64,000 nt of DNA. It comes from an uncultured Collinsella sp. (GTDB lineage Bacteria > Actinomycetota > Coriobacteriia > Coriobacteriales > Coriobacteriaceae). The position numbers and the translations under genes were made by a program. The DNA lies in the NCBI GenBank assembly GCA_905197665.1, contig CAJJZP010000014.1:9720-73719 (forward strand). The letters are read 5' to 3'. The notes under the pieces were generated by a model. That model ran no database searches, was not told the DNA's origin, and saw nothing but the letters and a program-made list of their open reading frames with translations. Positions 49,881-57,511 of this stretch are shown here, piece by piece; position 1 is the stretch's first letter, and each line of letters begins with the position of its first letter.

Positions 49881-52307
49881 ATGAATAAGATCTTCGACAA
49901 CAAGCAGGAGTTTACTGAGCTCTATCGCGATGCCGTCATGAGCATTAGCGGCAAGAGCGTCGAGGCTGCCAGCGACCTCGACCGCTTTAACGCCCTGGCC
50001 AAGCTCGTGGCCGAGAAGGCGCGCACCGTTGCCACCAAGAGTGACGCCCGCGCCACCGCCGAGGGCAAGAAGCGCGTTTACTACTTCTCGATCGAGTTTT
50101 TGATCGGCCGCCTGCTCGACAACTACCTGCTCAACTTTGGTGTGCGCGACATGGTCGCCGAGGCGCTCGACGACATGGGCTTCGACCTGTCCGTCATCGA
50201 GAACCAGGAGCCCGATCCGGCCCTGGGCAACGGCGGCCTGGGTCGTCTGGCCGCATGCTTCTTGGATTCCATGGCAGCCGAGGGCATTGCCGGCTACGGC
50301 AACGGCATGCGCTACCGTTACGGCCTGTTTAAACAGGAGATTGTCAACGGCAGCCAGGTCGAGGCCACCGACGAGTGGCTCACCCACGGCTATCCCTGGG
50401 AGGTCCGTCGTCAGGATAAGGCCGTGACCATCAAGTTTGGTGGCCATGTAGAGGGCTTTGAGGAGAACGGCCGCACGTTCTATCGCACGGTGGACACGCA
50501 GGACATCCTGGCCGTTCCTTATGACATCCCCGTCGTGGGCTATGCCGGCGAGACCGTCAACAAGCTGCGCGTCTGGGCTGCCGAGCCGGTCGAGGAGCAC
50601 TTCGATCTGGAGGCCTTCAACCGTGGCGACTATGCCCTGGCCGATGCCGAGCGCGCCGAGGCCGAGGCCATCAGTGCCATCCTCTACCCCAACGACGCTG
50701 GCGAGCACGGCCGTCTGCTGCGTCTGAAGCAGGAGTACCTGTTTGTCTCGGCTGGTATCTACAGCCTGCTCGACACCTTTGAGAAGGAACACGGCGCTAA
50801 CTGGGAGCTGCTGCCGCAGTTTGTTGCCATCCACACCAACGACACGCACCCCGCCATGTGCGGCCCCGAGCTCATGCGTATCCTGATCGACGAGAAGAAG
50901 CTCGAGTGGGATGACGCCTGGAACATCGTGACGCAGGTCGTTAGCTATACCAACCACACCATCCTGCCCGAGGCCCTGGAGAAGTGGCCCATCGGCACGT
51001 TCTCCAAGCTCCTCCCCCGTGTGTACCAGATCATCGACGAGATCAGCCGTCGTTGGCACGAGTCGTTCGACACCACACAGGAGGGCTGGCAGGAGCGTCT
51101 GCGCCAGACCGCCATTCTGTGGGACGGCGAGATTCGCATGGCCAACCTGTCCGTGATCTGCAGCCATAGCGTCAACGGCGTGGCCAAAATCCACTCCGAC
51201 ATCATCAAGAACATCGTGCTCAAGGACTTCTATGCCCTGACGCCCGAGAAGTTCAACAACAAGACCAACGGCATCTCGCATCGTCGCTTCTTTGCCGAGG
51301 CCAACCCCACCTACGCCAAGCTCGTGACCGAGGCCATTGGCGATGGCTGGCTCAAGGACGCCTTTGAGCTGGAGAAGCTCAAGGAATTTAAGGACGACAC
51401 CGAATTCCTGAAGGCCGTGGGTGCCTCCAAGCGCGCCAACAAGGAGCGTCTGGCCGCCTACGTCAAGGCCGAGACCGGTCTGGTTATTGACCCCAACACC
51501 GTCTTCGATGTCCAGGTGAAGCGCTTCCACGCCTACAAGCGCCAGCTCATGAACATCATGAAGGTGATGGACATCTACAACCGTCGCATCGCCGATCCTA
51601 ACTTCCACGTGACGCCGACGACCTTCATCTTTAGCGGCAAGGCTGCCTCGAGCTACACCTTCGCCAAGGAGACCATCCGCCTCATTAACTCCGTGGCCGA
51701 CGTCATCAACAACGACGCCCGCGTCAACGAGGTCATGAAGGTCTGCTTTATCCCCAACTTCCGCGTGAGCAACGCCCAGCTCATCTACCCCGCCGCCGAG
51801 ATCTCGGAGCAGATCTCCACGGCCGGCAAGGAGGCCTCGGGCACGTCCAACATGAAGCTCATGATGAACGGCGCCATTACGCTGGGCACCCTCGACGGCG
51901 CCAACATCGAGATCGCCGACCTGGCCGGCCGCGAGAACGAGGCCATCTTTGGCCTGACCGCCCCCGAGGTCGAGCAGCTCTGGGCGTCGAACAGCTACTT
52001 TGCGTGGGATACCCTCAACGGCGATCGTGAGCGTCTGGGCCGCGTGATGGACGAGCTCAAGGACAACACCTTTGCGGGTCTTTCGGGTAACTTCGAGAGC
52101 ATCTACAACGAGCTCATGAACAACAACGACCCCGACCTGGTCATGGCCGACTTCCGCAGCTACGTGGATGCGTGGGAAAAGCTCACCGGCAGCTACGGCG
52201 ACCAGGAGACCTGGAACCGCAAGGCGCTGCTCAACACTGCCTCCTCGGGCTGGTTCTCGAGCGACCGCACCATTCGAGAGTACCGCGACGAGATCTGGCA
52301 TGCGTAA
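49881..52307 (+). CDS. glgP: glycogen/alpha-glucan phosphorylase
   Basis: Releases glucose 1-phosphate from glycogen. Protein of 808 residues, the full family length. KRVYYFSIEFLIGRLLDNYL, GNGGLGRLAACFLDSMA and AIHTNDTHPAMCGPELMRIL are N-terminal signatures; VQVKRFHAYKRQLMNI, FSGKAAS and the PLP lysine region EASGTSNMKLMMNGAITLGT lie toward the C-terminus. The Shine-Dalgarno is GGGGGAAGGAACGT. It lies between glgB and glgC, so synthesis and breakdown genes are in one cluster. Confidence 0.97.
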   Translation: MNKIFDNKQEFTELYRDAVMSISGKSVEAASDLDRFNALAKLVAEKARTVATKSDARATAEGKKRVYYFSIEFLIGRLLDNYLLNFGVRDMVAEALDDMGFDLSVIENQEPDPALGNGGLGRLAACFLDSMAAEGIAGYGNGMRYRYGLFKQEIVNGSQVEATDEWLTHGYPWEVRRQDKAVTIKFGGHVEGFEENGRTFYRTVDTQDILAVPYDIPVVGYAGETVNKLRVWAAEPVEEHFDLEAFNRGDYALADAERAEAEAISAILYPNDAGEHGRLLRLKQEYLFVSAGIYSLLDTFEKEHGANWELLPQFVAIHTNDTHPAMCGPELMRILIDEKKLEWDDAWNIVTQVVSYTNHTILPEALEKWPIGTFSKLLPRVYQIIDEISRRWHESFDTTQEGWQERLRQTAILWDGEIRMANLSVICSHSVNGVAKIHSDIIKNIVLKDFYALTPEKFNNKTNGISHRRFFAEANPTYAKLVTEAIGDGWLKDAFELEKLKEFKDDTEFLKAVGASKRANKERLAAYVKAETGLVIDPNTVFDVQVKRFHAYKRQLMNIMKVMDIYNRRIADPNFHVTPTTFIFSGKAASSYTFAKETIRLINSVADVINNDARVNEVMKVCFIPNFRVSNAQLIYPAAEISEQISTAGKEASGTSNMKLMMNGAITLGTLDGANIEIADLAGRENEAIFGLTAPEVEQLWASNSYFAWDTLNGDRERLGRVMDELKDNTFAGLSGNFESIYNELMNNNDPDLVMADFRSYVDAWEKLTGSYGDQETWNRKALLNTASSGWFSSDRTIREYRDEIWHA

Positions 52308-52342
52308 AGGCGCGCGAGCTCCCTTTGCCGCACGGCATTATT

Positions 52343-52373
52343 CGACGGGCGCGACCGAGCGCCGCGCCCGTCG
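52343..52373 (+). other. GC-rich hairpin between glgP and glgC
   Basis: CGACGGGCGCG-ACCGAGCGC-CGCGCCCGTCG is an 11-bp perfect hairpin without a T-run. It may stabilise the upstream mRNA or attenuate glgC expression. Confidence 0.5.
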
Positions 52374-52413
52374 CTAATGGGTTTAGGAACATCGATGACA
52401 GAAGGAGAAATCG

Positions 52414-53562
52414 ATGAGTAAGAAAGAATGCATCGCGATGCTCCTCGCAGGAGGACAGGGCAGCCGATTGGGGGCACTCACCCAAAAGATCGCCAAGCCG
52501 GCGGTTAGCTTTGGTGGCAAGTTCCGCATTATCGACTTTTCGCTGTCCAACTGCTCCAACTCGGGCATCGACACGGTGGGCGTTCTGACGCAGTACCGTC
52601 CCTACCTGCTGCATGCCTACGTGGGCTCCGGCGAGGCGTGGGATCTGGACAGCCGCGACGGCGGCGTGTCGATCCTGCCGCCGTACGAGACGCAGACCGG
52701 CGGCGCCTGGTATGCGGGCACGGCCGACGCCATTACGCAGAACCTCGACTACATCAAGGCTAACGACCCCAAGTACGTCCTGATTCTTTCGGGCGATCAC
52801 CTGTATCGCATGGACTACCGCAAGATGCTCAAGACGCACATTGAGAACAACGCCGACCTCACGGTGAGCGTTATGCCCGTGCCGTGGGAGGAGGCCAGCC
52901 GCTTTGGCATCCTGACCACCGACCCCGAGGACGGCCGCATCACCAAGTTCACCGAGAAGCCCGAGAAGCCCGATTCGAACCTCGCGTCCATGGGCATCTA
53001 CATCTTCTCGGCCGACGTGCTGATCGAGGCGCTCGAGGAGGACGCCCTGGACCAGCGCTCGAGCCACGACTTTGGCAAGGACATCATCCCCAAGCTGCTC
53101 GGCGAGAACAAGCGCCTTTACAGCTACGAGTTCCACGGCTTTTGGAAGGATGTCGGCACCATCGCCAGCTTCCACGAGACCTCGATGGACCTGCTGGGCA
53201 ACAACCCCGAGTTCGATCTGTTCGACAAGAACTTCCCCATCATGTCCAACATCACCACGCGTCCGCCGCACTACATTGGCCCGGACGGCCGCCTGGACGA
53301 CTGCCTGGTCTCCAACGGCTGCAAGATCTACGGCACCGCTCGCCACTCGATTCTTTCGACCGATGTCATCATCGAGGAGCGCGCCGTGGTCGAGGACTCC
53401 GTGCTGCTGCCGGGTGCGCACGTTAAGAGCGGCGCGCACATCTGCCGCGCTATTTTGGGCGAGAACTCCACGGTCGAAGAGGGCGTGAAGCTCGGCTCTG
53501 TCGATACCACCAAGGATACGGCCGTCGTTGGAAATGACGTCGTTATCGGGAAGGGGGAATGA
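52414..53562 (+). CDS. glgC: glucose-1-phosphate adenylyltransferase
   Basis: Makes ADP-glucose from glucose 1-phosphate and ATP, the committed step of glycogen synthesis. Protein of 382 residues: AMLLAGGQGSRLGALTQKIA, AKPAVSFGGKFRIIDFSLSN, YAGTADAITQNLDYI, ILSGDHLYRMDYRKML, ITKFTEKPEKPDSNLASMGI and FWKDVGTIASFHETSMDL, then a left-handed beta-helix C-terminal domain. The start ATG follows GAAGGAGAAATCG. glgD follows after 4 bp. Confidence 0.97.
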   Translation: MSKKECIAMLLAGGQGSRLGALTQKIAKPAVSFGGKFRIIDFSLSNCSNSGIDTVGVLTQYRPYLLHAYVGSGEAWDLDSRDGGVSILPPYETQTGGAWYAGTADAITQNLDYIKANDPKYVLILSGDHLYRMDYRKMLKTHIENNADLTVSVMPVPWEEASRFGILTTDPEDGRITKFTEKPEKPDSNLASMGIYIFSADVLIEALEEDALDQRSSHDFGKDIIPKLLGENKRLYSYEFHGFWKDVGTIASFHETSMDLLGNNPEFDLFDKNFPIMSNITTRPPHYIGPDGRLDDCLVSNGCKIYGTARHSILSTDVIIEERAVVEDSVLLPGAHVKSGAHICRAILGENSTVEEGVKLGSVDTTKDTAVVGNDVVIGKGE

Positions 53563-53566
53563 TCCG

Positions 53567-54694
53567 ATGATCAATCGCAAGGCCATCGGTTATATCACCG
53601 CTAACTACTCTTCGACCTACGGCAGCGTCCTGCTCAAGGACCGCCCCATCGCGTCCGTTCCGTTTTTGGGCCGCTACCGCCTGATCGACTTTCCGCTGTC
53701 CAACATGATGAATGCCGGCATCAAGACCGTTGGCGTCGTCATGCCGGGTAACTACCGCTCGCTGATCGACCACGTGGGCTCGGGCAAGGACTGGGGCTTG
53801 GACCGCAAGAAGGGCGGCCTGTTCATGGTGCCCGGCAACGCGTATGGCACCACCAAGGGCGGCATGCGCTTCCTGCTGCGCGACATCATTTCCAATAAGA
53901 CGCTGTTCCAGCGCTCGGACAAGCCCTATGTTGTGATGATGGGCACCAACATCATCTTTAATATGGACCTCAACACCATCATCGACGCGCACGAGAACTC
54001 CGGCGCCCAGATGACCGTGGTGTACTGCAAGGCCACGCGCAATGTTGATGACGAGACCAAGCTCGAGATTAACGAGAACGGCCGCCTGACGGGCGTGAGC
54101 GCCGGCGTCGTGTACGGCGACAACGCGTCCATGGACTGCTGCATCGTCAACCGCGAGACGCTGCTCGAGATTATCGACCACTACCAGGCCGCCGACTATC
54201 TGGACCTGCTCGAGGCACTCCAGGGCGACTTTGGCAACATCGACGTGTGCAGCTACGAGTACAAGGGCGAGGTCGTGGGCGTATTTAGTGAGAAGTCGCT
54301 GTATCGCCGCAGCATGGACCTGCTCGACCAGACCGTGGCCGACCAGCTCTTCGATCCCGAGCGCCCGATCCTGACCAAGGCTCACGACGTGCCGCCCTCG
54401 CGCTATGCGACCGGTAGCCACGCCTGCAACTCGATCATCTCGGCCGGCTGCATCATCAAGGGCACCGTGCGAAACTCGATCCTGTCGCGCGGCGTCGTGG
54501 TCGAGGAAGGCGCTTCGGTGACCAATTCGATCATCAACCAGAGCTGCATCATCAAGAGCGGCGCCCGCGTCGAGAACGCCATCCTGGACAAGAACAACGT
54601 GGTTCCCACCAACACCGAGCTTCGCGGCACGCCCGAGAACATCCTGGTGCTGGGCAAGGCTCCGTTAACTTCCGACACCACCATCGTACGTTAA
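53567..54694 (+). CDS. glgD: GlgD, regulatory subunit/paralogue of ADP-glucose pyrophosphorylase
   Basis: Protein of 375 residues, a GlgC paralogue that forms a heteromer with GlgC in Gram-positives such as Bacillus. The nucleotide-binding GGxGxRL loop is missing (ITANYSSTYGSVLLKDRPIA instead) while FLGRYRLIDFPLSNMMNAGI is kept, which fits a non-catalytic or reduced-activity subunit. The ATG at 53567 is 4 bp after the glgC stop and has AAGGGGGAATGATCCG upstream within glgC. Confidence 0.94.
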   Translation: MINRKAIGYITANYSSTYGSVLLKDRPIASVPFLGRYRLIDFPLSNMMNAGIKTVGVVMPGNYRSLIDHVGSGKDWGLDRKKGGLFMVPGNAYGTTKGGMRFLLRDIISNKTLFQRSDKPYVVMMGTNIIFNMDLNTIIDAHENSGAQMTVVYCKATRNVDDETKLEINENGRLTGVSAGVVYGDNASMDCCIVNRETLLEIIDHYQAADYLDLLEALQGDFGNIDVCSYEYKGEVVGVFSEKSLYRRSMDLLDQTVADQLFDPERPILTKAHDVPPSRYATGSHACNSIISAGCIIKGTVRNSILSRGVVVEEGASVTNSIINQSCIIKSGARVENAILDKNNVVPTNTELRGTPENILVLGKAPLTSDTTIVR

Positions 54695-54725
54695 CGTTGG
54701 CACCGCAACATCGCTCGTAACATGT

Positions 54726-54761
54726 AGAATAGCCGCCCGGTTAGCGCCAGGCGGCTATTCT
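54726..54761 (+). other. hairpin between glgD and glgA
   Basis: AGAATAGCCGCC-CGGTTAGCGCCA-GGCGGCTATTCT is a 12-bp perfect hairpin, 24 bp before the glgA start, with no T-run. It may control the level of glgA relative to glgC/glgD. Confidence 0.55.
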
Positions 54762-54784
54762 CGAATTGCAACATGGGAGACAAT

Positions 54785-57082
54785 ATGGCAGATTCCAGCA
54801 AAAAGATGCAGATCGTGTTCGCCTCGGCCGAGTGCGCACCGTTTGTAAAGACCGGTGGCCTGGGCGACGTGGCGGGCTCGCTGCCCGCGGCGCTCGTGCG
54901 CGCCGGCGCCGAAGTCATCGTGATGGTGCCCAAGTACGCCACCATCAAGGACGAGTACAAGGCGCAGATGGAGCACTTCTCCGATTTTTACGTAAGCCTG
55001 GGCTGGCGCAACGAGTATTGCGGGCTCGAGAAGCTCGAACACGACGGCGTCACCTATATGTTCATCGACAACGAGCGCTACTTTGCACGCGACTATCCGT
55101 ACGGCTTCTTTGATGACGGCGAGCGTTTTGCGTTCTTCTCCAAGGCCATCACCGAGAGCCTGCAGCACCTACCGGCCGGCTTTGAGTGTGACATCCTGCA
55201 CTGCAACGACTGGCAGACGGCGCTGGCGCCCGTATTCTTGCGCGAGTTCTACCAGGGCCTGCCGCTGTACGACCGCGTCAAGACCGTGTTCTCGATCCAC
55301 AACGTGGCGTTCCAGGGCCAGTTTAGCGACACTGTGATGGAGGACATCCTGGGCGTGGCGCATATTCCGGCGGCCGCCTCGCAGCTGCGTTGCGACGCCT
55401 GCAGCATCAACTACATGCTGGGCGCGCTGCGCTATGCCGATGCCATCACCACGGTGAGCCCCACCTATGCCAACGAGATCCAGACGCCCGAGTTTGGCGA
55501 GGGCCTGGACGGCGTGCTGCGCGAGCGTTCGTACGCGCTGCAGGGCATCCTTAATGGCATTGACGTGGCGGGCTTTGACCCGGCGACCGACAAGCGCATT
55601 GCCGCCAACTACACCGTGGAGGACCGTTCCGGCAAGGCCGTGTGCAAGGCCAAGCTACAGGAAGAGCTGGGGCTCGAGGTGCGCGACGACCGCCCGCTCA
55701 TGGTGATGGTCACGCGCCTGACGCGCCAAAAGGGCATGGACCTGGTCATGTACGCGCTCGACCGCATTCTGGCAGGCGGCGTGCAGGTGGCGGTGCTGGG
55801 CACCGGCGACCGCGACTACGAGGACGGCCTGCGCTACTTCCAGGACAAGTACCCCGGCACCATGGCCGCACGTATCGAGTTTGATCCGGCGCTGTCGCAG
55901 CGCATGTATGCCGCCGCCGATATGTTCCTGATGCCTTCGAAGTTTGAGCCCTGCGGCCTGTCGCAGATTATCGCCATGCGCTATGGCACCCTGCCCATCG
56001 TGCGCGAGACCGGCGGCCTGAAGGACACCGTGCAGCCGTACAACGAGTTTACCGGCGAGGGCACGGGCTTCTCGTTTAGCAACTTTAACGGCGACGAGAT
56101 GGGCGACGCGGTGTTCCGCGCGGCGCGCCTGTTCTGGGATAACCGCGACGCTTGGAACCAGCTGGTCACGCAGGCCATGAGCCAGGACTTTAGCTGGACG
56201 CGCTCGGCTGACAAGTATCTGGACCTGTACTTCTTTATGCATCCGGAGATTGAGCGGCCGGCGGCTGTTGTCGACGAGCCTGTGGTTGTGGCTGAGAAAG
56301 TTGAGGCCGAGCCCGAGCCCAAGGCCGAGTCGGTTGTTGAGGCGCCCGCTGCTGCTGAGGAGCCCAAGGCTGAGGAGAAGCCGGCTGCGAAGCCTGCGGC
56401 AAAGAAGACCACGACTCGTAAGACGACGACTAAAAAGGCCACGACAACAAAGGCCGCTGCGAGCAAGACCACCACTGCCAAGGCAACTACCGCCAAGGCA
56501 GCGACCACGCGCAAGCGCACCACCGCAGCTGTCAAGAAGGCCGCCGAGGCCGAGGTCGTTCCCGAGGTAAAGGCCGAGGCCGCTGCAGCCGAGGTTAAGC
56601 CCGCGGCAAAGGCTCCGGCCAAGACCGCCGCCAAGAAGACGACCGCGTCCAAGAGCACAACCAAGACCCCTGCCACCAAGAAAGCTACAGCTACCAAGGC
56701 CACTGCAACGAAGGCTGCCGCAAAGCCGGCCGCCAAGGTCGAGGAGACGCCTGCCGAGTCCAAGGCGGAGGCAACCGTCGAGGCCAAGCCTGCCGCCAAG
56801 ACCACCTCGCGCAAGCGCACGACGACAGCCAAGAAGACCATGGCAAAGACCGCAACTCCCAAAGCAGAGACTAAGCCCGCTGCTGCCAAAGAGGAGCCCA
56901 AGGCCGAGGTAAAGGCCAAGCCGACGCCGAAGGCCGCTGAGGTCAAGGCCGCACCGAAGGCAGAGGCTAAGCCCGAGCCTGCCAAGGAGACTCCGGTCTC
57001 CCCCGCCACTCCGGCCGAGGAAAAGGCTCCGACCAAGAAGACCTCCGTCCGCAAGGCAACTGCCACCCGCAAGCGCCGCTAA
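54785..57082 (+). CDS. glgA: glycogen synthase with ~250-residue Lys/Ala-rich tail
   Basis: Elongates alpha-1,4-glucan from ADP-glucose. The start ATG at 54785 follows GGGAGACAAT. The GT5 core occupies about residues 1-485: KMQIVFASAECAPFVKTGGL (KxGGL), CDILHCNDWQTALAPVFL, KTVFSIHNVAFQGQF, VTRLTRQKGMDLVMYALDRI and MPSKFEPCGLSQIIAMRYGT. The remaining ~280 residues are low complexity: first acidic (VAEKVEAEPEPKAESVVEA), then Lys/Ala/Thr/Pro repeats (KKTTTRKTTTKKATTTKAAA). Usual GlgA is ~480 residues, so the tail is an extra domain, histone-H1-like in composition. Confidence 0.95.
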   Translation: MADSSKKMQIVFASAECAPFVKTGGLGDVAGSLPAALVRAGAEVIVMVPKYATIKDEYKAQMEHFSDFYVSLGWRNEYCGLEKLEHDGVTYMFIDNERYFARDYPYGFFDDGERFAFFSKAITESLQHLPAGFECDILHCNDWQTALAPVFLREFYQGLPLYDRVKTVFSIHNVAFQGQFSDTVMEDILGVAHIPAAASQLRCDACSINYMLGALRYADAITTVSPTYANEIQTPEFGEGLDGVLRERSYALQGILNGIDVAGFDPATDKRIAANYTVEDRSGKAVCKAKLQEELGLEVRDDRPLMVMVTRLTRQKGMDLVMYALDRILAGGVQVAVLGTGDRDYEDGLRYFQDKYPGTMAARIEFDPALSQRMYAAADMFLMPSKFEPCGLSQIIAMRYGTLPIVRETGGLKDTVQPYNEFTGEGTGFSFSNFNGDEMGDAVFRAARLFWDNRDAWNQLVTQAMSQDFSWTRSADKYLDLYFFMHPEIERPAAVVDEPVVVAEKVEAEPEPKAESVVEAPAAAEEPKAEEKPAAKPAAKKTTTRKTTTKKATTTKAAASKTTTAKATTAKAATTRKRTTAAVKKAAEAEVVPEVKAEAAAAEVKPAAKAPAKTAAKKTTASKSTTKTPATKKATATKATATKAAAKPAAKVEETPAESKAEATVEAKPAAKTTSRKRTTTAKKTMAKTATPKAETKPAAAKEEPKAEVKAKPTPKAAEVKAAPKAEAKPEPAKETPVSPATPAEEKAPTKKTSVRKATATRKRR

Positions 57083-57114
57083 TCCTGACGATTAAAACTT
57101 AATCCTCAACGCAA

Positions 57115-57143
57115 AAGAGGGCGCCCCAAGCAGGCGCCCTCTT
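57115..57143 (+). terminator. terminator of the glg operon
   Basis: AAGAGGGCGCC-CCAAGCA-GGCGCCCTCTT, an 11-bp hairpin starting 32 bp after glgA and followed by CTTGGTT. AAAA on the other side would make it work in both directions. Confidence 0.8.
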
Positions 57144-57172
57144 CTTGGTTGAACCCCGCATTAAAAAGAGGG

Positions 57173-57306
57173 CCGGTTTACTACGACAAAATGGCTCCGG
57201 CCGACCACGGCGAGTAATCATCGAAATTGGCAACGCTTCTACCTGCAGTTTTAATATCACTAAAATGACTGTGGTTGAGATCATTCAATTCGTCGTAGTA
57301 AACCGG
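57173..57306. repeat. intergenic inverted-repeat element, copy C
   Basis: Element of 134 bp with 14-bp perfect terminal inverted repeats (CCGGTTTACTACGA / TCGTAGTAAACCGG). The core TCTACCTGCAGTTTTA is at 57238-57253 (one change from copies A and B) and GCCGACCACGGCGA lies upstream of it. It follows the glg terminator and precedes the operator half-site. Confidence 0.85.
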
Positions 57307-57370
57307 AGCTGTTTTGTTTGGCTACAAATACTATCTACATAGGCGTTTTCGAGTATCGCGATAATGTGGA

Positions 57371-57379
57371 TGGTAAAAC
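57371..57379 (+). promoter_or_regulatory. operator half-site upstream of the GH13-GH77 gene
   Basis: TGGTAAAAC followed by GATTTT, matching the arms of the operator at 47264. It is 130 bp before the start codon, so the glycogen-synthesis and maltodextrin genes may share a regulator. Confidence 0.4.
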
Positions 57380-57511
57380 GATTTTCTAGGACAACCGTTC
57401 GCCGATAATGAGCGGCTGTAGTTTATACAACTAAAGTGCAACGATATACTTAAGTACTGTGCGTTTAGCCCATGGCCCGTTGGCCATGACTGTATAGAAC
57501 TGGACCGTACT

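Noticed and set aside
47541..52301. Very long open frames on the minus strand opposite glgB and glgP (about 750 and 820 codons)
   Set aside because: They are shadow frames caused by GC-rich codon use of the sense genes; the translated sequence is Val/His/Leu/Gly-rich with no domain, and the sense frames have full family motifs.
53543..54421. Long minus-strand frame opposite glgD
   Set aside because: Same shadow effect; composition is typical of antisense translation in high-GC genes.
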